From positions 1-22,759 of the forward strand of contig JBBIUU010000046.1 of the NCBI GenBank assembly GCA_037440125.1: a stretch of DNA of 22,759 bases. The letters are read 5' to 3'. A program made the translations under genes and the position numbers. Source of the stretch: JAKAJA01 sp037440125 (lineage in GTDB: Bacteria > Acidobacteriota > UBA4820 > DSQY01). The notes below the pieces were generated by a model. That model did not search any database. It was not told the DNA's origin and worked only from the letters and a program-made list of their open reading frames with translations. How positions within the stretch are numbered: position 1 is the stretch's first letter; each line of letters starts with the position of its first letter. Of the stretch, positions 8,118 through 16,191 are shown piece by piece.

Positions 8118-10028
8118 TCAGGGTTCCAGATCCGTGAACAGGACGGAACCGTAGACACCCCAGTAGCCGTTGGGTTTGGCGAGGCCCAGCAGCCTCGACC
8201 CGGTGAGCGTCAGGGCGCCCCCCTGTTGACCGCCCACATGGTCGGAAATCCGGCCCCAGGTGATTCCGGCGTCATCGCTCTCGTAGATGCCGCCGACGTC
8301 CCAACCGCAGTTTTCGCAGACGGTGGCGAAGAACCGCCCCGGCCGAGCGCCATCGGCCAGGAGCGAGGTCATCGCGGCTTCCGGGGCGCCCAGATAGTGC
8401 CAGCTCAGGCCCCGGTCTGTCGTGGCGTACATCCCCCCGGCCGCAACGTAGAACGTGCCCGCCTGCTGAGGGTCCGCCACCACGTAGACATTCGAGCCGA
8501 GACGCATCGAGGTCAGCAGCCAGCTGGCGCCACCGTCGGTGCTGCGCGCCACCCCCACTTGGTTGATCGCCGCCATCAAGAGGTTGGGATCCGTCGGGTC
8601 TACGGCGATGGAACTCACATCGACGCTCGACGAGGAGGACAGGGCACCCAGGGGTAACGTCGTCCAGGTGACCCCGCCGTCCGAGCTCACGACGGTCCCC
8701 TCCCAGGTCGAGATGTAGACCCTCTCCGGCGACCCCGGCGCAACAAAGACCTGATGATGTAAGGCGTACGTCAGGCCGGGTGGCACGGTGAGCTGGATCC
8801 ACTTCGAACCACCATCGGTCGTCTTGTACCATTTGGAATACCCACAGGCGTACACGATGTCCGGCGAAGACGGGGAAACACCGATCACGGCAATGCCGCA
8901 GCCCGTGAGACCGGCGTAACCCCATGAGGCCCCTCGGTCGGTGCTCTTGAATACGCCGTCCGCCGCTGCGTAGACCACCTCGCCGCCCGCGGGGCCGGAG
9001 GCCACGCAGCTTGTGGTGCCTGCACTCAACGAAGTGGCTTCCCAGGTCTTTCCCAGGTTGGTGCTCTTCCAAAGAGCGTTTCCGATGTGGGTATACACCG
9101 TCCTGTGGTCCAAGGGGCTGACGAGCACGGGATCTTGCATCACGTTCCAGGCGGGCGGAGGGGCAAGAAGCTTCCAGCTCTTGCCACCATCCTTGCTCCT
9201 GCAGAACCCCTCCCGGCCGAAGGCCGCGTAGAGGGTGTTCGGCGCGGACGGGTCCAGGCAGAATTCGCCGAGCCCGGCGGCGACGTGCCCCTCGGCGCTG
9301 AGGGCCTTCCACGCCCGGCCTCCGGTCGTGGTCTTCCAGAGCCCCGCGTAGTTGCTCCGAACGTACATGATGTTCGGCTTCGTGGGGTGGACCGCCACGC
9401 GATCCACATCGGGGAGTGTTCCCAGCTGGGTCCAGCTCCCGCCGCCATCCTGGCTGAGGAAGAGGCCCTTGGCGCACACCACGAGGGAACCCGGCCAGGC
9501 CGAGACGGGCTCGATGTCCGTGACCTCCCGGTAGGAGAGACCGGCCGAGATGTCGCGCCAGGTGGTCCCGCCGTCGGTCGTCTTCATCAAGACGGGGTAA
9601 GGGTTCTGGCCGCTCGCGTAGACCGTGTCTGGAGAAGCCGGATCGATGGCGATGGCCCGGCACATGTGGTTGAGGCTCGTGGCCGTCCAGGTCTCACCTT
9701 CGTCGGCGCTCCGGTAAACCGTGTCGCCACAGGCCGCGTAGACGACCCGGCCCGAGGCGTCGCATGCGATGGCGTAAGCTCCGCCGACACCCGTCGCTTG
9801 CCAGGTCGTTCCGCCATTGGTGCTCTTCACCACCGCAGCCTGCGTGGCGACGTAGAGGACCTCCCGTCCTGCGGAGAGCCCGGCGGCCATTCCGCCGAAC
9901 CCGTCGGCGCCGAAGGGGCCGTTGCCGGACCACCGCCCCATGTCCACCGCATGTGTGGAGGCGGCCAACAGGAAGGAGAGCGACGCGGCCAGGCCGAGCC
10001 TGAGCGCGGGCGAGGAGAGTCCCCTCAT
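8118..10028 (-). CDS. Secreted Asp-box (BNR/sortilin-type) propeller protein, last gene of operon
   Basis: 636 residues. The start at 10028 is fixed by a GGAGGT (10034-10039) 5 nt upstream and by the ATGA overlap with the preceding gene. The signal peptide is residues 1-27 (AASTHA). The rest contains 13 Asp-box motifs (for example KSTNGGTTW, KTTDGGTTW, RSTDGGASW), again consistent with one or two beta-propellers of the sortilin/BNR type. It is a distant paralogue of the plus-strand gene it faces but lacks the C-terminal IPT/TIG-like module, ending at YGSVLFTDLEP shortly after the last propeller strands. No sialidase active-site signature is visible. As third gene of a minus-strand operon behind the Kelch and LRR/PKD genes, it is probably co-expressed with them and translationally coupled. 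Function unknown; an extracellular binding or scaffold role is inferred. Confidence 0.93.
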   Translation of the reverse strand: MRGLSSPALRLGLAASLSFLLAASTHAVDMGRWSGNGPFGADGFGGMAAGLSAGREVLYVATQAAVVKSTNGGTTWQATGVGGAYAIACDASGRVVYAACGDTVYRSADEGETWTATSLNHMCRAIAIDPASPDTVYASGQNPYPVLMKTTDGGTTWRDISAGLSYREVTDIEPVSAWPGSLVVCAKGLFLSQDGGGSWTQLGTLPDVDRVAVHPTKPNIMYVRSNYAGLWKTTTGGRAWKALSAEGHVAAGLGEFCLDPSAPNTLYAAFGREGFCRSKDGGKSWKLLAPPPAWNVMQDPVLVSPLDHRTVYTHIGNALWKSTNLGKTWEATSLSAGTTSCVASGPAGGEVVYAAADGVFKSTDRGASWGYAGLTGCGIAVIGVSPSSPDIVYACGYSKWYKTTDGGSKWIQLTVPPGLTYALHHQVFVAPGSPERVYISTWEGTVVSSDGGVTWTTLPLGALSSSSSVDVSSIAVDPTDPNLLMAAINQVGVARSTDGGASWLLTSMRLGSNVYVVADPQQAGTFYVAAGGMYATTDRGLSWHYLGAPEAAMTSLLADGARPGRFFATVCENCGWDVGGIYESDDAGITWGRISDHVGGQQGGALTLTGSRLLGLAKPNGYWGVYGSVLFTDLEP

Positions 10029-12142
10029 GGTGCACCTCCAGAGCTTCCCGCCGACCCGACGCCACCGTCGTTCCTCCCGGGGCGTTCGGGGTCCGGGCGC
10101 CTGAGCGAGCTCCTGACGAAGGCGAAGCGTTCCGAGGGGAGTCCCAACGCAGGATCAAGAATCTGGATGTAAGCCGTGTCGCCCAAGGGGAGCATGGCGA
10201 GAAGACTGTCCCCCGAAGCCACCAGGAGGGTGGCGTTCTTGTAGGTCGTCTTCGGCGCTGGCCGGCCGTTGATGAGGATCTGGCAACCCGAAGTGAACTG
10301 CGTTCCAGTTGCTTCCAAAGTGAACGGGGGACCTCTCTTGGCGGCGACGACGGTGATGGTGGGTACGCCGGCATTGATCGTGCCCGAGGCGCGGAGCTCC
10401 GTGCCTTCGGCGTCCACCGCCCGCATCCTCCACTGATAGGTCCAGCGCGCCGTGTACGTATGGTCGAGCGCCAGGCCCATCCCGTGGGGCGAGCCATCCC
10501 CGAAATCCCATTCGGTGAGGACCGGAGGCACCCCGCCCATGACGGCCGCCTCGAAATGGACCGCGAGGGGCGCGGCGCCCGAAGTCGGGGTCGCCGTGGC
10601 CGCCAGCTGCAGGGGAAGAACCACAGAGACGGTGCCGTCAGCCGAGGCGGAGTGGCCGGCGTTGTCGGTCACCGTGAGCACCCAGTCGTAGTTTCCTTCG
10701 GAGACGTAGGTGTGGTTCAGGCCCTGCCAGTAGGGCGGCTGGTCGGAGGTCATCCCGTCGCCGAAGACCCAGTGGTAACTGTAGGGCGGTGCCCCTCCGG
10801 AGACGGTCGGGAACCATAAAAACATCGTCGAGCCCTGTGCTGAAGGGATCGCGTAAGCCTGGACAGAGATCGGCCTGTAGGGCGTGGCCCACCCCGACGC
10901 CGTTGCCACGTTGCCCACGGCGTCGGTCGCGGTCGCCGTGAAGGTGTGGGTCCCCGTCTTGCTGTAGGTGTGCGTCGCGGTCGTGCCGGTCCCCGCCGCG
11001 CCGTCCCCGAAGTCCCAGGCCACCTGGACGGGCGGGATCCCTCCGGAAGGCTCGGCGGAGAACGAGAAGGCCGCAGGCAGGACGTCTGCTGTCGGGTCGA
11101 CATGGGCGATGAGGGAGAGCGAACTGACAGGTCTCACGGCGAGTTCGGGACCGGGTTCGGACTCCACGAAGCTCCCTGGAGTGGAGGGCCGCTGAGCCCA
11201 GGAGCGCACCTGAAGGTAGGTGGTGGCCGATGGGTTGATCCCTTGAAACTGGAGAGCCAGACTGCTGGACCCCACCTCGGCGAGCAATCGGTAGGGGCCG
11301 CCCTTCTGGTCCGAGGTGTACACCCTGTACCCTCCCGACCAGTTCCGATTGTTGGCCGAGGACCAACTCACCTGCACGATCCCAGCGCCAGTGGGAACGA
11401 CTGCCGGGGCCCCAGGGGGGTTCACCTGGTCCGCCTGCCACCAGAACCAATCCTGGTAGGTCAGCATGGACCGGAGCTCCGGGTCCTCGACGTGGAGCGC
11501 GTTGCCGCCGGCGGCGATCCCGAAGGTGGCGCCCCTCTCACACAGGGAACTGGGGATGGTGCCCCAATAGTTGTTGTCTCTGATGTCCAGACTCCATGGG
11601 TGGGGCATGGAACGGAGGGGCACTTCGTTCAAGGGGCCACCCAGCTGGTTATGGCTCAGATCCATGGTGCCCATCGAACGCATCCCACCCCACTGCGGGG
11701 GGATGCCACCCGTGAACCGGTTCCCGTGAAGGTCCAGGATATAGAGGGCCCAGCACCGCCCCAGTCCTTCGGGAAGGGAGCCCTCCAGGGCGTTATCGTA
11801 AAGGCGAAGGATTTGGAGATCCGGCAGGCTTCCCCAGACGTCGGGCAGGGTGCCGTTGAGTCCCAGTCCCACCAGGTAGAGGCCGGTGACCGTCTGTCCC
11901 GTGGGGTCGAGGCCGACGCCGTACCAGGTGCCTTCGGTTCCTGGGGGTTCGAGCCAGTGGTCGCTGTGCGCCCACGTCGGGCCGCCTGTCGCGTTGTAGA
12001 TGGCGACGAGAGCCTCTCGCTGGGAGGCGGGGATAGCTCCCCATACGTGTGCTCCGACGACGAGGAGCACGGCCGCGAGGAGCCCGCTCCTGACCGCTCC
12101 CGATGCGAGAGACGCTCTCGGTGCAATTCGCGCGTTCTTCAT
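10025..12142 (-). CDS. Secreted LRR - FN3-like - triple PKD - IPT/TIG-like protein
   Basis: 705 residues, a mosaic extracellular protein. The signal peptide is residues 1-35. Residues 40-76 match the cap before plant-type leucine-rich repeats (REALVAIYNATGGPTW to WYGV), followed by about five or six LRRs at 82-205 (LxGxLPxxxGxLxxLxxLxLxxN, for example LPDLQILRLYDNALEG). Residues 243-338 look like a fibronectin type III domain (VQVSWSS, GYRVY). Three PKD domains follow at about 345-420 (WDFGDG), 430-508 (WVFGDG) and 512-592 (WDFGDGS). An IPT/TIG-like module (PFTLEATGTQF, ILINGRPAP) covers 600-677, then a Gly/Ser/Pro-rich tail of about 28 residues. The start at 12142 lies 7 nt after the Kelch gene stop; the stop and following bases (TGAGG) supply a Shine-Dalgarno-like sequence. 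Second gene of the operon. No enzymatic motif; ligand binding at the surface is inferred. Confidence 0.94.
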   Translation of the reverse strand: MKNARIAPRASLASGAVRSGLLAAVLLVVGAHVWGAIPASQREALVAIYNATGGPTWAHSDHWLEPPGTEGTWYGVGLDPTGQTVTGLYLVGLGLNGTLPDVWGSLPDLQILRLYDNALEGSLPEGLGRCWALYILDLHGNRFTGGIPPQWGGMRSMGTMDLSHNQLGGPLNEVPLRSMPHPWSLDIRDNNYWGTIPSSLCERGATFGIAAGGNALHVEDPELRSMLTYQDWFWWQADQVNPPGAPAVVPTGAGIVQVSWSSANNRNWSGGYRVYTSDQKGGPYRLLAEVGSSSLALQFQGINPSATTYLQVRSWAQRPSTPGSFVESEPGPELAVRPVSSLSLIAHVDPTADVLPAAFSFSAEPSGGIPPVQVAWDFGDGAAGTGTTATHTYSKTGTHTFTATATDAVGNVATASGWATPYRPISVQAYAIPSAQGSTMFLWFPTVSGGAPPYSYHWVFGDGMTSDQPPYWQGLNHTYVSEGNYDWVLTVTDNAGHSASADGTVSVVLPLQLAATATPTSGAAPLAVHFEAAVMGGVPPVLTEWDFGDGSPHGMGLALDHTYTARWTYQWRMRAVDAEGTELRASGTINAGVPTITVVAAKRGPPFTLEATGTQFTSGCQILINGRPAPKTTYKNATLLVASGDSLLAMLPLGDTAYIQILDPALGLPSERFAFVRSSLRRPDPERPGRNDGGVGSAGSSGGAP
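10034..10039 (-). promoter_or_regulatory. Ribosome-binding site inside the upstream gene's last codons
   Basis: GGAGGT on the minus strand lies within the last codons (G-G-A-P-stop) of the LRR/PKD gene, 5 nt before the ATG of the Asp-box gene. Stop and start overlap as ATGA (10025-10028), the classic arrangement for translational coupling. Confidence 0.85.
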
Positions 12143-12152
12143 GGCTGCCTCA
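12143..12152 (-). promoter_or_regulatory. Stop codon overlapping a Shine-Dalgarno-like sequence
   Basis: On the minus strand the TGA stop of the Kelch gene (12152-12150) continues into GG, making TGAGG five bases before the ATG of the next gene. With only 7 nt between the genes, re-initiation by terminating ribosomes is likely. Confidence 0.6.
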
Positions 12153-15100
12153 CCGCTTGAAAGGGGCTGTGGCCTGGAGGCCGTCGGGGTTGGTGACGCG
12201 GACGGTGACGGTGACGCCCTTGGGGAGCATGACCTTCAGCGTCTTCCCGCTGCCCGCCACGAGCTGGCTCGAGCTCGAGAACTGCGTCGTGGGCACGGGC
12301 GCCCCATCGATGTCGACCTGGGCGCCCGACTTGAACTGGGCGCCGTTGACCTGCAGGCGGAAGGGGCTGGCGAGGGCCTTGACGGCCGTGATCGTCGGCG
12401 GCGGCTCCACTTCGACGCTCTTGGATTGCGTGGCGACGGCGCTGGTGCCGTCGGTGACCGTAACTGTGAAGGTGTGGCTCCCTCCGGATGAGTAGGTGTG
12501 GTCGACGACCTTCCCCGATCCGTGGGGGGAGCCGTCCCCGAAGTCCCAGTCGTAGGCGTACGGGCTCTCACCCCCGGAAGCGAACCCCTGGAACCTCGCG
12601 GTCAGAGGGCCCCCCGTCGGATCAGAGGAGGCGATTGCCCTCGCGCTGAGGCAGGGTGAGAGGGTGTACCCCGCGCGCTCTCCCCCGCCGAAGAGAAGCA
12701 GCGGGTTCGTTCCACCGCCGATGTAGGATTCGTTGCCGTACATCGACCCATCGCCGCTCGGGGCTTCCTCCCACACGTCGGCGTCCGGGTCATAGTAAGC
12801 GCCGGACGTGTTGGAGGCCTGCCAAACCCCGCCGCCCCAGATCAGCATACGGGTTCCGGTCCAGATGGACGTGGGGGAGGACCTCGCCAGCGGGCAGGCC
12901 CCCAAGGTCGTGACAGGACGCCAGGTGGCCGTTGTTGGAGAGAACATCGCACCGGTACCCAGGGTGGGTGAGGAGGGCTCCGACCCGCCCCAGAAGATCA
13001 CCATGTCGCCGGTCCAGACCGCGGCGCTGGCGGCACGCGCCGTCGGTTTTCCCGCAGAGGAGAGCGCCGTCCATCGGCCCGTGGACGGGGAGAACCGCCC
13101 GCCATCTTCCATCCAGACGGTCTGTCCGCTGGAGTTTTCGTTGGCGCCTCCGAACAGGATCATCTCGGTGTCGGTCCACACCGCGGCAGTGGACATCCGG
13201 GGAGAGGGGCACGCGCCGTCGGTCGGGGTGGCCGCCCACCGGTCGAGAACGGGATCGTAGAGTCCGCCCGTGTTCAAGTAGGCGTTCCAATCGCCCTTCC
13301 CGCCCCAAACGATCATCCTGTCACCGGCCCAGATCGCAGAGTGGCCATACCGCGGGAGGGGGGTACCCGGTCCGGTGCCTGTGACCTCCCAACGGTCGAG
13401 GGCGGGGTCGTAGCGTCCGCCCGTCCACGTCAATCTGGAGGAGTAAGGCCAGGGTTGGTCCTCCAACCCGCCCCAGACCAACATCTCACTCCCGGTCCAC
13501 ACCGCCGTGCAGCCGTATCGAGCGGACGGGGTGTTCCAGTCCGTGGCGGTCGGTCGCCACGAGCCGGTGGCCGGGTCGTACACTGCACCCGAAGCCAAAT
13601 TCTTCTGGAAGACGTCGTGGCCGCCCCACACGATGAGTTCTGCCCCGGTCCAAACACCGGCGGTCGCCTGGAGCCGTTCGGTGTCCGCCACTCCCAGGAG
13701 GAGGGGATGCCAGCCGTCTTCCGAAAGGAGGCCGCCGTTACTCTGGCGCTGGAAGACTCCGCCGGTGGAGTAGTTGAGCCCGCCCCAGACCATCATGGCG
13801 TCTCCCGTCCACAGCGCGATGTGGCCTTTTCGCCCGGAGGGACAGAACCGATCGATGGGCGTGGGGGTCCAACGATCCGTCGAAGGGTCGTACCAGCCTC
13901 CCGTGTCCAGCGGGGTTTCGCTGCCCGATCCCGGCGGGCCCCCATTGACCCCACCCCATATGATCATCCGCTGTCCGGTCCAGACCGCGGTGTGGCTCAG
14001 GCGAGCTTCCGGTGCGCCCGCGAGGGTCGTGGCAGACCAGGAATCGGTGGCCGGGTTGTACCGGCCGCCAGTATTGACGTAACCGTGCAGGTCGGTGCTT
14101 CCTCCCCAGACAATCATTTCGTTCCCGGTCCACACGGCGGAGAACCCCTGGTAACAAGCCGGAGTGGCGGGTTGGACCGAGGTAGGGAGCCACCTGTCCT
14201 CCTCGGGCGAGTATCGTGCACCCGAGAGGTAGGACGGGTCTCCTCCCCGGAGAGAAGTCCCTCCGAAGATGATCATCTCGTCCCCCGTCCATACACACGC
14301 GCAGCCCGTCCTCGGTGACGGAGCGCCGGCGGGAGACATGGCCCGCCAAGTATTGGTAGAAGGGTTCCAGCGGGCTCCGGTGGAGACGATCTGTCCCGAG
14401 GTGTCGTTGAGACTCCCCCACACCAGCACCTCTTCCCCACTCCACACAACGGAGAGGGTCCTCATGCCAAGGGGACATCCGGCACCCTGCGACACCCGGG
14501 TCCATGAGTCCGAACCCGGATCATACGCCGCGCCCTCCAGCGGGCGATCGGCCCAGTAGTTGGGCAGAAAGACCACCATCCGCGTCCCGGTCCAAACGGC
14601 CACGCACTGCGTGACGGGGGTGTAGCTCCACGGTCCGGCAGGGATTTGGCGGTAGGCCCCGGTCGCCGGGTCGAACCTTCCACCAAGCCCAGAGGCATCG
14701 GTGGCCAGGGTCTCGCCTCCGTAGTAGAGCAACTCCGAGCCGGTCCAGACGGCGGCGGCTCCGGTCCGCGAGGCGGGTTGCCCGCTGAAGAATCCGAGCG
14801 TGCCACATGGAGAGGCGGTCGAGACTTCAGGCAGTTGGTAGTTCGCGGCGACCTCGGGGGGAGGTGCTCCGAGGAAGGCCGGCCTGGTTTCGGACCACCA
14901 GTCGTCGAACGACCTCTTGGAAACGGTCAATGCCTCGAGTTGGACATGCCCCGCCCCCGTCCGGCGCGCCCGCATCACCACGAACGTCGTGGACGTTTCC
15001 TCCAGCCGCGGCGGAGTCCCGACTTCGGGCCAGCGCGAGGAGGCCGATGTCCACTCTTGGTCGGAGAGAACGCGGCGGCCCTCGGCGTCAAACCTGGGTC

Positions 15101-15701
15101 CGTCGAGGGTGCTCGCCGCGCACGCCTCCCCTCCGACGACGCACTCCGAGAGGCGCCCCGCATCCCGGGGCCAGTCCTTTCCCGAACGGATCTCCTGGAG
15201 AACGCGGGTGGCCTGGGCCCTCTCCGCCGCGTGGAGCAATCGGTCGGATGCATAGGCCGAGCGGAGCAGACGGTCAGCGAGCAAAGGTCTGGCCAGAACC
15301 TCCGCGGCGGCCGTAGCGTCATCGTCGAGGGCGGTGAAGAGTTCGCGCAGGCGTTGGGGCTGAGTGGCCTCTCTCCCCATCCTGTCGAGTTCGGCCTGGA
15401 GCATCCTGGGGGTGATGCTGACCCGGAAGATTTGCTCTAGCGCAGCGCTCTTGGCCCGGGCCTCCACCAGCCGGAGTTCGGCCGCCTGCACGGTGTTCGC
15501 GCGAGCTCCGACTCGGGCAGACGTCGAGGGGGACGCGGACGCGGTGCGCTCCCGGGCATACAGCGCCTCGACCCGCTCGCAGGAGATGAACAACTGGGCC
15601 GGGGTGAGGGCGCTCAAGGGTCCCCCCGCCCACCCGGAGATGGAGAGCGCTAGCGCCAGGGAAGCACCACAGAGAAAGGTTCTAGCCGCAAATCCATTCA
15701 T
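12150..15701 (-). CDS. Secreted Kelch-repeat protein with PKD and C-terminal IPT/TIG-like module
   Basis: 1183 residues from the ATG at 15701. The in-frame GTG at 15710 was rejected because it overlaps the Shine-Dalgarno sequence GGGGAG (15710-15715), which sits 8 nt before the ATG. The signal peptide is about residues 1-27. Residues 30-285 form an alpha-rich region (ITPRMLQAELDRMGRE, RPLLADRLLRSAY) ending with SKRSFDDWW; the layout recalls the chaperone part of SurA/PpiC-type isomerases, but no parvulin catalytic domain is recognised. Thirteen Kelch motifs of the form AVWTGxEMIVWGG follow at about 300-1000, spaced about 50 residues, enough for two propellers; a weak fourteenth (LLLFGGG) follows. 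A PKD domain (WDFGDGSPHG) covers about 1020-1100 and the IPT/TIG-like module 1107-1183 (PFRLQVNGAQF, VDIDGAPVP, NPDG). First gene of the three-gene operon, divergent from the subtilase. Binding or scaffold role inferred. Confidence 0.94.
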   Translation of the reverse strand: MNGFAARTFLCGASLALALSISGWAGGPLSALTPAQLFISCERVEALYARERTASASPSTSARVGARANTVQAAELRLVEARAKSAALEQIFRVSITPRMLQAELDRMGREATQPQRLRELFTALDDDATAAAEVLARPLLADRLLRSAYASDRLLHAAERAQATRVLQEIRSGKDWPRDAGRLSECVVGGEACAASTLDGPRFDAEGRRVLSDQEWTSASSRWPEVGTPPRLEETSTTFVVMRARRTGAGHVQLEALTVSKRSFDDWWSETRPAFLGAPPPEVAANYQLPEVSTASPCGTLGFFSGQPASRTGAAAVWTGSELLYYGGETLATDASGLGGRFDPATGAYRQIPAGPWSYTPVTQCVAVWTGTRMVVFLPNYWADRPLEGAAYDPGSDSWTRVSQGAGCPLGMRTLSVVWSGEEVLVWGSLNDTSGQIVSTGARWNPSTNTWRAMSPAGAPSPRTGCACVWTGDEMIIFGGTSLRGGDPSYLSGARYSPEEDRWLPTSVQPATPACYQGFSAVWTGNEMIVWGGSTDLHGYVNTGGRYNPATDSWSATTLAGAPEARLSHTAVWTGQRMIIWGGVNGGPPGSGSETPLDTGGWYDPSTDRWTPTPIDRFCPSGRKGHIALWTGDAMMVWGGLNYSTGGVFQRQSNGGLLSEDGWHPLLLGVADTERLQATAGVWTGAELIVWGGHDVFQKNLASGAVYDPATGSWRPTATDWNTPSARYGCTAVWTGSEMLVWGGLEDQPWPYSSRLTWTGGRYDPALDRWEVTGTGPGTPLPRYGHSAIWAGDRMIVWGGKGDWNAYLNTGGLYDPVLDRWAATPTDGACPSPRMSTAAVWTDTEMILFGGANENSSGQTVWMEDGGRFSPSTGRWTALSSAGKPTARAASAAVWTGDMVIFWGGSEPSSPTLGTGAMFSPTTATWRPVTTLGACPLARSSPTSIWTGTRMLIWGGGVWQASNTSGAYYDPDADVWEEAPSGDGSMYGNESYIGGGTNPLLLFGGGERAGYTLSPCLSARAIASSDPTGGPLTARFQGFASGGESPYAYDWDFGDGSPHGSGKVVDHTYSSGGSHTFTVTVTDGTSAVATQSKSVEVEPPPTITAVKALASPFRLQVNGAQFKSGAQVDIDGAPVPTTQFSSSSQLVAGSGKTLKVMLPKGVTVTVRVTNPDGLQATAPFKR

Positions 15702-15887
15702 GACATCCACTCCCCATTCCCCTGGCGGCGACCCCGTGAAGTGCTCGCGACCACATCGCCGAAGGGGATTCCCCCTTGTGGCCTTGGACCCATTTCAATC
15801 GCAGCAAGCCGCTCTCCCGGAGGGCCGAGATGAGCGCTGGTCTTTGGGTCGTTCCCCGACTCGGTGCGCCTGCTGCGCAGACGATGG

Positions 15888-15916
15888 ATTATCCTCGGTG
15901 CATGGAGGGAATGCAA
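15888..15916 (-). promoter_or_regulatory. Predicted promoter of the Kelch operon
   Basis: Minus strand: TTGCAT (15916-15911), a 17-nt spacer and GATAAT (15893-15888), the latter 5 of 6 to the -10 consensus. Transcription would start near 15881, giving a leader of about 180 nt before the ATG at 15701. Confidence 0.45.
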
Positions 15917-16036
15917 CCCCTAATTGCTTGCATGTAAAACACTTGTAAAGGTGCCACCCCTGCACGCGGTGGATGCCGTTCCCCAAGCTCGGCCTTCGTC
16001 AGGGAGGCGTGCCGGTGGTGGAGAGTCTTGGACCAT

Positions 16037-16065
16037 TTGCACCCCCGAGGCACAAGCGCTAGATT
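16037..16065 (+). promoter_or_regulatory. Possible promoter of the subtilase gene
   Basis: Plus strand: TTGCAC (16037-16042), a 17-nt spacer and TAGATT (16060-16065, 4 of 6). It would give a leader of about 120 nt. The -35 is weak, so this is tentative. Confidence 0.3.
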
Positions 16066-16191
16066 CGTGTCGTAGATGTTCATCCTGCGGAGGCCGCGTC
16101 GGGGGAGGCGAGAGGGGAAGGCGCCCCTCCACCCGCATCACCTGGGCCAGGCAACGGCGTGCGCGGCCACCCCCCCGAGGGAGGTGGTGCC

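Larger units (their letters stand above)
15702..16191. other. 490-base divergent intergenic region
   Basis: Separates the Kelch operon (minus) from the subtilase gene (plus). No credible coding sequence was found; short open frames here lack ribosome-binding sites and protein-like composition. It holds a good minus-strand promoter candidate, a weaker plus-strand one, an AT-richer patch at about 15918-15950, and a small hairpin GAGGGG / CCCCTC (16112-16129) in the subtilase leader. Confidence 0.7.

Noticed and set aside
5918..10028. Sialidase activity for the two Asp-box proteins
   Set aside because: Asp boxes are structural; the FRIP motif and catalytic Arg, Tyr and Glu set of sialidases are not recognisable.
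15795..15986. Small cysteine-containing minus-strand frame in the divergent intergenic region
   Set aside because: No ribosome-binding site, overlaps the predicted operon promoter, and composition is not protein-like.
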